DNA from: Lobosporangium transversale
Lineage: Eukaryota; Mortierellomycota; Mortierellomycetes; Mortierellales; Mortierellaceae
Direction: 5' to 3'
Length of the DNA stretch: 64,000 bases
NCBI RefSeq assembly: GCF_002105155.1
Contig: NW_019028986.1
Span: 326,501-390,500 of the forward strand
Shown: in pieces, positions 1 to 12,713 of the stretch
How the letters are laid out: every line of letters starts with the position of its first letter
Numbering within the stretch: position 1 is the first letter of the stretch
Translations under genes and position numbers: made by a program
The notes under the pieces: model-generated
Databases searched by the model: none
Told to the model about the DNA's origin: nothing
Seen by the model: only the letters and a program-made list of their open reading frames with translations

Positions 1-41
1 ACGGAAGTTCGCCAATATACAAAAGGCAGCTCATCACGTAC

Positions 42-229
42 CTCTGCCAAAAACCTTCAGATACAACAACATCAAGCAGTAATATTTGATAAACGAAGAA
101 TCGACCGCTAGCCTCAAAGTCCCTTTCAAGTCTTTTTGGGATAAAATAGCAACAGTGACGAAATGGGCATAATCCAGAGGCGTCAAGAGGAAGATAGGAC
201 TGGTAGAAGAGAAGGCGAAGATGAAGGTA
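42..229 (-). CDS. possible internal exon of an unrecognised gene (partial, window edge)
   Basis: On the minus strand an open stretch is bounded by a good 3' splice site (pyrimidine-rich run ending CAACACAG, at about 230) and a consensus 5' splice site (GAG|GTACGT, at about 41), so it looks like a real internal exon of 188 nt whose next exon lies outside the window. Two reading frames are open across it and I cannot choose between them. One is hydrophobic, with a stretch like SPIFLLTPLDYAHF. A short upstream piece near 500 starts with ATG and ends in a GTGAGT donor and could be the first exon. I do not recognise the protein. A non-coding open frame cannot be excluded. Confidence 0.3.
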
Positions 230-249
230 CTGTGTTGGGACAGGCGCAA

Positions 250-1039
250 GATATGATGGCAGACTAATTAGACTTGCAATGCACTATTGATAATGAGGCA
301 TGACAAGTAAAGATCAGGGGCACTCAGGGATTGAGATGGCGGAAATATTAGGAGAAGGACTGGTAGAGGTGATAGCGATGCTTTCACTGCTGTGTCAATG
401 ATACTGAGACTGGGTACACATATTCGCGCTTCATCGCCCTACATCACATGTATCTGCGCTATAGCCGATGCCACTCACACGATTTGCAAACCTGCTCGGC
501 TTACTCAGGAGAACCATGATCCATTAAAGTTAGAGCAAAATGAAATCGCGCTTTAGTTGAGTTGTGAAAGTTTGCAGGGAAAATTTTAAATTTCAGGGGC
601 AAATAGTAAGATTTACTTCGCCAGACTTTTTTCACAATAACGCGTCTGACGCGTAATTTTCTTTTGTTTCAACTTCCCTTTAGAATATGCGATCGAATTG
701 CTGTGTTGAACTACCTCCCTAGACGAAACCGGGTTGATGGCGAAGCACATTTTGATTTTTTTTTTTTTAGAAAAAAATATGACGGAGACAAAATACATGA
801 TAAGTCTTTATGCCCAATAATAACTTGCTTCAATTCACTGTTTTCTAAGCATGCTATCAAGCCTTTTCCGCGTATTTTGTATGCAGGAATATCTTCGTCT
901 TGGCATTTGGATACGCCATACCATTTCTATGACTCCTAGGCCCCCCTAATCATGACATTTGGGTAAGTTTGAGCACATGCTGAACATATTGAACCGAGGC
1001 TATCGCCCGTCAGACTGTAGCTTAACACCTCGAAATTAG
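250..1039. other. intergenic; no gene recognised
   Basis: The open frames here are short, rich in Phe/Lys from T and A runs, and lack convincing splice contexts. The right end is the promoter side of the dynamin gene. A possible small first exon on the minus strand near 500 is mentioned with the left-edge exon. Confidence 0.5.
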
Positions 1040-1047
1040 TATAAATA
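1040..1047 (+). promoter_or_regulatory. TATA box of the dynamin-like gene
   Basis: TATAAATA lies about 267 nt upstream of the ATG at 1307. A CT- and CA-rich leader follows. A probable 5'-UTR intron (CAG|GTAATT at 1209 to TTAG at 1295) accounts for the distance to the start codon. Confidence 0.6.
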
Positions 1048-1306
1048 GGACCATCCCGATTCAGCTACCAACCTGCAACGCATCCTCTCTTCCACACTTG
1101 CAAGCACACTAATCCCCTCGCTCTCTAACAAACCCCCTCCCTTCATAAATCGAAAGAAAAAAAAAAAAGAATCAATCCACACTATCACAATTCAGAAATC
1201 CAAGTCAGGTAATTCTTCTTTACTTTGCATTTTTCTCCTTCTTTTTTTTTTATGCCTGAGCTGGGAGATTGACACTCTCTTTCTATCTCAATTAGCTACA
1301 AGCTGT

Positions 1307-3614
1307 ATGAGCCGATTCAGCTTTAAGGTTTCGGTCCAAAGCGAGCATCTTCAAGGCACTAGTTCCAATACAGCATCGTCGCTCTCCTCTAACTTGAGGT
1401 CCTCATCCATATCATCGTCAGCCCTTGCACAATACCGACAAACCACTATGTTTGAGAATTCGGAATACCAAGAACTTATTGACAAGATTAATAGGGTTCG
1501 CAGCTATGGCCTGAACACAATTTTAACCATACCACAGATTGCCATCGTTGGCGACCAGTCCAGCGGCAAATCTAGTGTCCTGGAGGCTATTACGAGACTG
1601 GCATTCCCTCGCAATATGGAAACCTGCACACGCTTCGCGACACAAGTGAGCATGCGTATGGGCGAGCGTAATGAGATATCAGCACGTATCGAGGGTGAAC
1701 CTGAGTTCAACGAACGTTATGCTCATGGCTCGTCATGGGATATCCAGCCGATTATCAGCGATGCCAACAATATCCTGTGTCCCGTAGGTTCAGGCAAAGA
1801 CATCAGTGAAAGAGTGCTAGAGATTACCATCTCAGGACCCGAGATATCTCCGCTAACGATCATTGATCTCCCCGGATATATCAACACTGTTATTGATGGG
1901 CAAGACAAAAGTATGGTATCAACAATCCGTGCAATAAACACAAGATACATTCAAGACAACCGAACAATCATACTGGCTGTAGTCCCTGCCGATAATGATC
2001 TGAACAATATGTTTGTATTGGACCAAGCCGAGCGTTATGACCCAAGCAAGGAAAGGACCATCCCGATTGTGACCAAGCCGGACAGAGTCGAGGCAGATCG
2101 ACTTCCGAACCTTATCCAGACATTGCTGAACAAGAGGAAGTTCATGAGCCATGGCTATCTCGTGATGAGGAACTCGAGCAACAGCGACATCGGCAGGTCG
2201 TGGGATGAAGCTAGAAAGAGTGAAGAAGATTTTTTCAGATCACATCCTCTATGGGACCAAATAGAGAGCTCGCGCAAGGGACGAGTTAGGTAAGATGAAG
2301 TTTGCTGTATTACTACAAGCTATTTAACCGTTCACTTCATGAGTGGGAGAGACCAAGTCACTGATCAATCTTGAACCTGTTTGCTCTTCATTTATTCCTC
2401 AAAGTGTCAAGACTTTCCTAGGCAATGTGCTTTACAACCATATCTTGAAAGAGCTACCATCCCTGAAGGAGGACATCCAGAGGCTAATTAATGAACGTGA
2501 AAGAGAGCTCTCTAACATGGGTCCTGAGCTGACATCTACAGAGGCGGCGAAGACTCAGTACCTTGCATCCATTCAAGAGCTCCAAAAATTGCTGACTGAT
2601 TATTTGGCAGGCAACCATTCACTCGATTATATAAACAGTCATATGTCAAACCCCACACAAGCTGCTTCGAGCCCCCCACAGCTTACTTCGAGCTCCTCAC
2701 AACATTCGTCGAGCTCTACACAGCAAAATATCATCACTTACACAATCCATTCGAGACAGCGCGACAGTGGCGTCTTTGGAGCGGAGGATGATTTGCTGCC
2801 GCTCTCGCCTTCTAAAAACAAGCCATTCTTGCGATCAACGCTTCACAACTTATACGAGCGCTTCGGCCAAGCCATGCATCGCGACAAATATAACAGCTCT
2901 AAAGACAAGATCAGAGACCTCCTCGTTCGTTACAGAGGAAACGAATTGCCCGGATTTGTCACTTTCACTACTTTCATGCAGATCTACATGGAAACGACTC
3001 TTGTTCACTGGCGAAATGTAACTAAGGAGCATATCAGTAACATGCATGCACACTTATACGAAGCTGTCGCCGCCTTTATCAGTTTTTCTGCCGACCCACT
3101 CCTCAAAGACCTGCTTCTGATAGAATTTGAGAAGTTCTACAGCCTGCAGACCAAGAATATCGCAGACACCATCGAAGACATTTTTACTGATGAATCTATA
3201 CCATTTGCAATGAACAGGTTCTACTATGAGAGTGTCCTCCAAGGCAAAAAGGCAAAGCTAGAACAACATATTCAAGAATACGCAAAGTCCACAAACCCTA
3301 AAGAGAAAAACGATGCTAGAAATACAACTATCGATTATAATGGACAATTGGCAGGAGACATTGCGGTCGAAGAGCTACATGATCAACTACAAGCTTATTG
3401 CGAGGTGGCACGCAAACGCATCGTGGACGTAGTGCTCCTGCAGACTATTGAGCGCTTTATGGTCAAGCACATTAACGTTTACTTCAAAATGTTGATAACA
3501 ATTGACGAGACGCATATTATGAGCCGACTTCTCGACTCGCCAGCGAAGCTCACACGTCGTCAAGAGTTACAAGACAAGGTGGCCGTATTGCGCAGGAGCC
3601 TTGTTGAACTCTAG
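1307..3614 (+). CDS. dynamin-superfamily GTPase (Mx/Vps1-like, no PH or proline-rich domain)
   Basis: Dynamin-family GTPases assemble on membranes and use GTP hydrolysis to remodel or cut them. Two coding exons, 1307-2289 and 2405-3614, join in phase to give 730 aa. The GTPase domain shows the P-loop GDQSSGKSS near residue 82, switch-2 DLPG near 187 and the TKPD base-recognition motif near 255. The helical stalk follows (ILKELPSLKEDI region), then a Ser-rich loop (TSSSSQHSSSS), then a C-terminal GTPase-effector-like segment. No pleckstrin-homology or proline-rich tail is visible, so it resembles Mx/Vps1-type fungal proteins rather than classical dynamin. The acceptor at 2404 was chosen because only it restores the conserved stalk and the phase. 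Vps1 orthology versus a fungal Mx-like paralogue cannot be settled here; the poorly conserved N-terminal 40 residues favour a paralogue. Confidence 0.88.
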
Positions 3615-3722
3615 TCTACAGGCCCATGCAATGCAGAAAACAACAAACCAAGCAAATTATACAAATCATATAACAATCGAAAACATTTGAAATAGGTACC
3701 TATTCAATATTTAACTGGTAGT

Positions 3723-3753
<31 letters not shown>

Positions 3754-4334
3754 GAAATAAATTCTTGTTCGTAAAAAATACACATTCATATACACTTGGC
3801 TTTTGTCGATATCTTGAACAGCAAGGGTAGTCCGGGCGGGGAGCCAACACCCAGATTTTAGGGTTCAAGACTAAGATAGAGACGCAGACACAAATTCCTT
3901 CATTCAACCACGATATAAAAATGGTATTAGCAAACAATAAGCATTTTGGTGCCAAATTTTCACTGTCTCAGATCCCAGACCCTTCTCATGTTGGAGACGT
4001 CACGTTAGTTTAAAGGTTATGCTTATTTCCTATAAACCAATCAAAACCTAGGTGCGATGATGTAGTCTAAAAGCGCTATTTCCATATTAACAGCCTGGTC
4101 ATGCTGCATCCCCCCTAATTTTTTCCCTACTTGGCATTGTAGATCATTAACCGTTTCTAGTATCCATTCCACCTTTACACTTGCTCATTCGTTCCGCCTT
4201 ACTTCTTTAACACCATCTGATAAAGCAGGTTTACCGAGGGCAGCACTTTAACAGAAAGCTTTCACCTGGTGCCTGACTAAGAATATTTTCCTTCTCTTTT
4301 ACAAACACTTGAACTTGGGATTCGATTGCTCACC
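3615..4334. other. intergenic between dynamin-like gene and V-ATPase gene
   Basis: This holds the 3' flank of the dynamin-like gene, including a long A run near 3731, and the promoter and leader of the V-ATPase subunit a gene. No coding signal was recognised. The TC-rich stretch at about 4270-4330 is probably the leader. Confidence 0.5.
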
Positions 4335-7300
4335 ATGACTGAATCCACCTTCTTCCGTTCGGAGGAAATGTCGCTGATTCAGTTGTACATTCCAGCTGAA
4401 GTCGCACAGCCTGCTGTCTCTGAACTTGGAGAGTTGGGTCTTGTGCAATTCCGTGATGTAATTATCTGAAATTCATTACGAATTCATTCAAAACCGTGGA
4501 GCTGATGTACAAAAAAAAGTACCTAACGCACATGTAAATGTACATTCTTCTTTAATTGTTATAATTACAGCTCAATCCCGATGTTAATGCTTTTCAGCGT
4601 GCCTTTGTTACAGAGATTAGACGTTTCGATGAGATGGAGAGACAACTTCGTAAGTATATTTCGCATGCATGTCCAACTCGCTTGGCGTCACTACCAGAAT
4701 CATACTCAGGCACAATAAGATAAAAAAAAATTCAATCACGCGGCGTGTGGACAAGGAGAGGGAAATTGGCCATGTGCAAAAAACAAACACAGCGTGTACA
4801 TACCATTAACAAGGAATCTAATTCTCGTTTTATTCGACTGCAAATAGGTTTCTTTACCTCACAGATCGAGAAGGCAGAGATTCCTATCCGCCACTCGCAC
4901 TCAACCCCATATTTGACGCGTGCCCGTTCGCGTCAGGAGTTGGATGATCTCGAAGAACGTCTTTCTGAGCATGAGAACCGTCTTCTTCAGATGAACAATT
5001 CATACGAAACTATGCAGCGCCGCTTTCTTGAGCTCACGGAACAAAAACACGTTCTTCGTGAGACTCATGATATTTTCGAAGATGTAAGCTTCTAGAGAGC
5101 TTTCTCTCGTGTCACCATCTTATTTTTTTTTTTTTTTTTTTTTTTTTTGGTTTTTTTATCTTATGTTTCTTATCTTCGCTTTCTGGCTGATATCGTTCTG
5201 ATTATGATCATCCCCATTTATATTCTAATAGGCTGCCATACACCAAGAAGATGCTCGCCGTTCCTTTGATGAGCCTAGTGCTCCTCTTCTCGACGACTTG
5301 GAAACTGGTGCTGGCCTTCAACTCGGCAATGTCACTGGTGTTATTCCTCGTAGCAAGATGCAGACATTTGAACGCATTCTTTGGAGGTCTCTTCGTGGAA
5401 ATTTGTACATGAACACCGCAGAGATTGAAGAGCCTGTCATTGATCCCTCAACTGATGTGATTGTGGAGAAGAATGTTTTCATTATCTTTGCACATGGACG
5501 TGAGATTCTTGCCAAGATTAGAAAGATTGCAGAGTCCCTCGGTGCCACTCTCTATCCTGTTGATGCATCTCCTGACCGTCGCAGGGAGGCACTTTCGGAC
5601 GTCATGCGCCATATTGAGGAGTTTAACTCTGTTCTCGCTAATACAACCCAGACCCGTCGTCAGGAGCTGATGCGTATTTCAGAGAATTTGAACGCATGGA
5701 TGACTATTGTTAAGAAGGAAAAGGCAACCTACCACACCATGAACCACTTCAACTATGACATCAACCGCAAATGTCTGATTGCTGAGGGCTGGTGCCCCAC
5801 CAACGAGATCAGCACTATCCAGACTGCTCTTCGTGGTGTCACTGAACGCGCAGGATCGACTGCTCCGACCATTTTGAACGAGCTCCGTACTCACAGGGAG
5901 CCTCCTACTTACCACAAGACTAACAAGTTCACGGCTGGTTTCCAGGCCATTGTCGATGCTTATGGTATGGCGCGTTATCGCGAGGTCAACCCTGGCTTGT
6001 TCACTGTGATTTCTTTCCCTTTCCTCTTTGCTGTCATGTTTGGTGATGTGGGACACGGCATCTTGGTTTTACTCGGTGCTCTCTACCTTGTTATGAATGA
6101 GCGTAAGCTTGCTCATGTTGATGGAGAGGTAAGTTTTGCAGGGCAAGGATATCACTTATCTCTGATGTTAATGATACTTTTCAAATATTCAGACACCTCC
6201 AACTATATCTAATCAATTTTTTTTTTTTTTTTTTGTTAGATGTTTCAAATGGTCTATGGTGGCCGCTACATCATCCTTCTCATGGGTGCCTTTTCGATTT
6301 TCACCGGAATGATGTACAATGATATTTTCTCACGTGCGTTGCCCTGGTTCCAGACTGGGTGGGTCTTCAACGTTCCTGAAGATTATGACGGCAAAACTGT
6401 CATCGTCGCTGAACCCAATGGTCACACCTATCCTTTTGGTATCGACTATGCTTGGCACGGAACTGAAAACTATCTTTTGTTCACCAATTCGTACAAGATG
6501 AAGATGTCGGTTGTCCTGGGAGTGATCCACATGTCCTTCGGTATCTGCATGGTCTACTACAATGCAAAGTTCTTCCGCAAGCCCATTGATATCATCGGTG
6601 GCTTCATTCCTCAACTGCTGTTCATGCAGGTCTTGTTCGGCTACCTTGTTATCATGATTGTTTACAAATGGACTGTAGACTGGTTTGAGCATGATGCAGC
6701 TGGTTATCCTGTCCGCAATACGCCACCAAGTTTGCTTAACACTATGATCTATATGTTCTTGAGCCCTGGCTCGGTTAACGAGAATGATAAACTCTACCCC
6801 GGACAAGTAAGTTGATTCAAGATGGCTATTATTTGATAGTAATACGACAACTTTTTTTTTTTCTTATGTTCTGCAAAAAGCTAACCCTTCAACTTTTTCT
6901 GCTATTTATTTATTCTTCTTTCATTGCCTCATAGGGTTTCATTCAAGGGTTGCTTGTTTTCATTGCATTCATTTGCATACCTTGGATGTTATTCTTGAAG
7001 CCATATTATCTCAAGCATGAGCACAACAATGCTCGTTCGAAGGGATACCATCAACCCTCTGAGAACCATGTTCGTATCAGTACAGACAGTACGCACTCAG
7101 ATGATATCGGTGGTGCTGTCGTTGCTGATGATGTGGAGCATGAGGAGGAGTTTGAGTTCTCGGAAGAGTTGATTCATCAGGTGATTCACACGATTGATTT
7201 CTGTCTTGGATGCATTTCCAATACAGCATCGTACCTTCGTCTGTGGGCTCTGTCACTTGCTCACGCACAGCTGTCTGAGGTACTTTGGACTATGACCCTA

Positions 7301-7531
7301 GGCATGGCTTGGAGCTTCACTGGTTTTGTGGGCACATTCTTGACGATCGTCATGTTTTCGGTATGGTTCTCATTGACGATCTTTATCTTGGTGGGTATGG
7401 AGGGTCTATCTGCATTCTTGCACGCTCTTCGTCTGCACTGGGTTGAGTTCAACAACAAATTCTACCAGGGTACAGGATATGCCTTTGAACCCTTCTCGTT
7501 TGTGGCCGTCCTGTCTCAGAAGGACGCGTAA
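4335..7531 (+). CDS. VPH1: V-type proton ATPase subunit a (Vo sector)
   Basis: Subunit a forms the proton half-channels of the membrane Vo sector of the vacuolar/endosomal H+-ATPase and anchors the V1 stalk through its cytosolic N-terminal half. Six coding exons (4335-4457, 4571-4649, 4848-5083, 5232-6128, 6240-6806, 6935-7531) are all in phase and give 832 aa, close to the about 840 aa of yeast Vph1/Stv1. The N-terminal start ([19 protein letters not shown]) is typical of the family. The cytosolic half contains a coiled coil, and the C-terminal half is multi-pass. The essential half-channel arginine of the conserved [15 protein letters not shown] segment is present at residue 736. Introns are 93-198 nt, several with T runs before the acceptor. 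Only one subunit a gene is seen here, so a Vph1 versus Stv1 assignment is nominal. Confidence 0.97.
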
Positions 7532-10500
7532 ACGATACTAGAAGGCTCTTGATGACAAATGGAATACGATGAAAGCATTCTGTTTGCAGTTATCTATGCT
7601 TTTCTTTGGTCTCCTTTTACACTTACAATTTCAGACAATATTACGAAACAAATAAAGAGTCATTGAAACGATTAACCACATCTATCCCGCTCAATAAAAT
7701 GCTGAAATTCCTGTTTGACTTAACACTGGTAACAAGGAAGATCCTGTCAGAATGTAATATGATCAACATGGTTGTTCGTAGTGCGCTTGACTTATTCAGT
7801 AATGCGGATCAATTTTTGTACCTTTGGCTTTAGGTATATGTCATAGCGAGATGAAGGAAAAAAAAAATAAAAAAGTGTTTGCACAAAACCTTTAAAATTC
7901 TTTCATTTCTTCTCTTTGGTAACCTTACCAATGACCCCTTCTCAGCCCCTAAAAGTGATATTGTCTTTCCTATTCTTCAATGGCTAGTTCTGGCTCTAGC
8001 CTCGACCATAATTTGAAAGTCTCTTTCTAATAGTAAAACATCTTGAGCACAACAGAAAAAAAAAAAAAAAAAAGATTCATAAGATGAGCTATTGAGGGAC
8101 GAGCTTCTACGCACCATTTGATTTATCTTGCAACTTTTTTTATTGGCATTTTTCCAAGTTATTACGTCGTAGAGGAGCGACTCACTTTTTTTTCGTCTGT
8201 CGTTCATATCGCGGGAGGGACGAAATGACTTCTCTGCCTTGATACTTTCAAAATTACTTTTTTGATTACCACTGTCAATACCCACTACAAAAAACATTCT
8301 TCTGTAGTACCCATCATCACTATCACCACCACCGAAAAAAAGGAGCACCATTCTCCTGCGGCGTGTGACAGAAAAGAATCAGAATGTCAGTGAGTATTCG
8401 TGCATTGCACAAAAGCCACCCAGGCTGGTGAATAGTCGAGGTAATTATCGCCTAGATTTGTCTACATAACCTTCCTTTATCAAACACACACAAAAAAAAA
8501 AAAAGCTAATGGAGGTACAAAAGACAGCATGTGTCTTGCTAGTAAAGGAACGAGGCTGAGACAAACATTTGAGCATCCGTCAAATAATATAACGCTGACT
8601 CTAACCCAGGTTATTCAGAACAGTCGCCAGTATGTTCATAGAATACACAAACATCTATGGGTTTTGTAGTGGGATATAATATAAATGTATATATATATAT
8701 ACATGTACGTGTGTAATGCATATGAATGTGTTATCTGTTACATATACATATAATGATAAGACAGCTTTAGGCCAGACGGCGAAAAAGGGACAAAAATCAC
8801 CCAGTCAAATTGATGCATTGAAAAATGTTTATGTGCGTTCTGACAATAAAATTGTCCATGAACCATGAACTCAAAAAAAAAAAACATTTTCACGGATACA
8901 TTTTTGTCCCTATTTGTCTTCAGGACCTGAGAAATTCGAAGCTTTGTACGACATGAGGTTGGCTCTCTGGGAAATGACGACTAGTTATCTTGATAACAAA
9001 AACAACAAATAAACAAACAAAAACAAACAAAGCAAACAAAAGAGAATCATACGACCATAGTCTATGATCGGAATATTATCAGCATAAGAGTGCTCCAATA
9101 CAAAAGATTATCCAAGGAGATTTGATTTCGCCTAGACCATGAGAACAGATTATCTTTCCTTCGCGTCCTTTATATGTTATCGGCCTCGTGAATAGATCAT
9201 AGAAAATTCCACAGCGCTGTGGTCTCTCCTACATATACTGACCCATCTAACTTTTTCCCAATCTTATAGAATTCAGGATACATGTTCATCTCTCCTAGCG
9301 AGTTGATTAGTTGAGTTGATTGGCTGCCTAGGTCGCCAATTTAGCCATCTCAATTACCAAGGCAAAATGGTCGCTTCTATCTGGCTGGGTTATCTTTAAA
9401 AAGATATTAATTCATGCACATTTCCATGCATTTTTTTTTTTTTTTTTTTTTTTTCAATGATAAAGCTTCTTCGTGGGTGGTTCTTGGATGCGAAGACCAA
9501 GCTCCAGACCTTTTCATTTTCGGAGTTTTACTTCCTAGCATGCAGGCCGTTTTGCTTTTAATGAAGCCTGAAAGAATTTTTTTTTTTTTGTGTAATGGGG
9601 CTTCAGTACGGTATCACCAAGCTAACCAAGCTTTAGAGCCCAGACACATTATTTTCTCTTCATTCCCTGTAGCCCCATGTCATCATTACATCTCTATATA
9701 CATTTACACAGTATACACATATACATATACTGCACTACACTATCCACGGTTACTCAAGGAACTTTATGCAAGAAGGCACATGTTAACTACAAAAAAAAAA
9801 AAAAAATACAGAGATGCTGGGAATAAAATAGTGGAAGAGCTATATAGAGAGGAGAAGACCTTCCATTCGTATTGTATATCACTCATGACATATAAGCAGG
9901 ACTATGGAGCCTATTCTGGATATCCCGAACACCATGATAATATATATATATATGGGGATTATATTACTTTCTTTTCATTAATATACTTCCATCTTGTTAA
10001 GGGATTTAATATCTCGTAGATTTGTTTGGTGAAGAATGAACCCCAAAATTAAGGCTTAACAAACAATCAATCAAGAACAATAGGATTGATTAGATATTAA
10101 AAAAAAAAAAAAAAAAAAAAAAAGAGTATCGCGTATCTGCAGTCGAAGTAATGGCATGTAGTGATCGGGTAGCTATAATAGTTGTTTGCTTGATATTCAA
10201 GAGTAGAGCCCATCGGACCTGAATTTTTTTGTCGTTGAGAACCTTAATTTGAAGGTCGAAATTTTCTCATTTGGCGACACGAGCCCGGGCCACAGTCATT
10301 CAACTATTCATTCATTTACTTTTAATATTGTGGCCCTATCATCATTAAAGTTTTTTTTAGAGGCTGGTTTCAGGGCTATGAGGTAAGTATATTCATAACT
10401 CTTTTACTGCCTTATCGTATCCGTGGGTGTTGTTATTGTTATTGTAGCTGTTTACAGTTTTAACTGATAACGATGGTATAAATATAATAAACAAATAAAA

Positions 10501-10687
10501 AGAGCTTTGTTTTGCTAGAAAGCTAGATAGCTAGATAGCGATAGTTCACCATTGGGACTCTTTTCCTCCCAAGATAAGGAAAAAAAAAAAAAAAAAAAAA
10601 ACCTCTCTAGTGGTTTGGGACAAATTTTAATAATAGGGATGGTGTATCCGTGGACTGTGTTCATGAATGGCAATGATGTTTTATTTT

Positions 10688-10718
<31 letters not shown>

Positions 10719-12713
10719 GTTGAACTGCCTATTGATAAAAGCCCTTAAAAACCTCAAGTACGAACGGTGTATGCTGATAACGAAAGCTGGTACTTTTATC
10801 TAAATGACTAATGATCCTGCTGCTGTGTTGATTGTTTGTTACTGTGATAGGGCCCACCCCTTTTGACAATAGCAATGAGGAAGTTCGTTAGAGCAAACAG
10901 ATAGTAACAAAGAGATTTTTCCCATTGGGCAAAGTATATATAATTGCAATCAACCTTTGCTTTGTCATTCAGGTTTGTGTTTGTGTTTATGTTTACATGT
11001 ATATCTAAATGGTTTAAATGGTGTACCGGACAATGTATTCTGACAAGCCCTGCTGTCTAATAGTAAAAGGGAGCAGGCTGAGGATTTTAGAACCTAAAAG
11101 TAAAAAAGTAAAGGAATGATTGGGTCCACCTAGTAATAGACGAAGAAGGCAGCTGGTCCTTCTTCCCCACTCTTTCACCCCCCCCTTTTTTTTATTTGTC
11201 CATGAATTGTTGTGGCGAAGAAGATAAGAACTGAAGACTAGAGAGAGAGAGAGGAATAGGGTCCCTAGACGCATGGTATCTCTTTTGTACAAGCTCCAGT
11301 CTAGTCTCGAAATGGCACCATTAAGAAGCATCAAAGGATGTATCTATCCTTTCCATTATATTCTTTCATTCTTCCCCACACTTTTTGTCTTCTTCCTTTA
11401 TCTTCTGGTTGGCTGTTGGTTATCGCGTGCACATGCACAGTTTTTTGAGGCCCAATGAGCGTGGTGGAAAAGCCTTTTAGAATGTGACTAAGGTTCTATT
11501 TACGAATTAGATAAGGGATATGTCACGCCTTAAATATACCCTTGGCTTTTAGCGATCTAATAACCGGTTCGGTGTGGAGAAAGGCTGAGCTTGATGTTAT
11601 TCTTTTAGGCTGAAAAAATAATAATAAAGGTTGACCTAGTTTCGATGTGGGGAAAGTAAGTAAGAGATGAATAAGAACATCGGAGTAATAAACTTACATT
11701 AGTAGCGAAAAAAAAAAGGGATAAGAGATGATCATTCATCTTTCTTACGCAGCAACTCTTCTCTTTGTTGATACAGATTCTTACATGAAATTACCTACTT
11801 GTTGAAAGGTAGACATGTATTCTCATCGCAGCAGTTCTGCCTACACCAATAGAACCTTTTTATTATTATATATTATTATTATTTTCCCTTTGTTTGTTTG
11901 CTAACGTTATTGAAAAGATAAGGATAAGAAATGTTACTCAAAAGCCTTTCTACATCATCCTTGGAGGCAAGGAACTGAACCTGTAAGGGCGATTGCAATA
12001 GGACGGCAAGTATATGGACTTTGTTGACGCGGAATAGAAGGATGAAAAAGAGCTATTTCCATGGGCTGGCAGAATAGAAGGTCTGTTCTCCACAACGTAT
12101 CATTGGCAAACACACAAGCAAAAGGGTGCATGCATGTTTTGTACCTCCTCGTAACTATTTTTTTCATGCAACAGCATAACAACATAAACAACGTATATAT
12201 ATAATATAACGAATGTTTATATATAATAATATAATAAATGTCTTGCTTTAGCTTTAGGCTTTTTTTTTTTTTTTTTTTTTTTTTTCATGGGTTTAGCCAT
12301 TTGTATTGTTTTGAGAAAACCTTAACGGAGGGATCGTTCGTTTCAATTCATTGGCCGACTATTCCATATGAATTTACGATTCAATTCAGTGGGTAAGACT
12401 TTTATGCTCAATGCTACAGTTTGAATCAGTCAAAGCCCTGCTTATTGCTGCATGTGCAAAAAGAAAAGAAAAAAAATCCGCTCTTCACTTCTCACCTTCA
12501 AGTTATTTCCTCCTGTATAAAAGGAGGAATCTCTTCATCTCTCCTTTTTTTTTTTTTTTTCTTGCTCTTCACTGTTCCTGACAGCCATCTCTTTTCTTCA
12601 TTACTCCCTCTTGTAAATATATCCTTAGCATCCGCTCCAGTACATACCCTTTTCTTAATTAGTTGTAATCCTTTTTATTTCTTCTTCTTTTTCTTTCTTC
12701 AGTACAGTCAACC
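7532..12713. other. long gene-free region (about 5.2 kb)
   Basis: No open frame here has a recognisable domain or a convincing chain of splice sites. The longest, at 9414-10019 (+), is built from T runs and AT dinucleotides. The DNA contains many A/T homopolymers of 12-30 nt (for example near 8057, 9431, 10100, 10577, 10692, 12260), short TA repeats and the promoter of the hexose transporter at its right end. Non-coding RNA genes cannot be excluded by eye. Confidence 0.5.
12516..12522 (+). promoter_or_regulatory. TATA box of the hexose transporter gene
   Basis: TATAAAA lies about 198 nt upstream of the start codon and is followed by a C/T-rich leader, the usual layout of a highly expressed fungal gene. 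Confidence 0.6.

Noticed and set aside
34-249. left-edge frame as a complete 71-aa gene
   Set aside because: It has no ATG and ends beyond a consensus donor, so an internal exon is more likely than a small gene.
9414-10019. 201-codon plus-strand frame
   Set aside because: Built from T runs and AT/TA dinucleotides, without domain, splice sites or leader.
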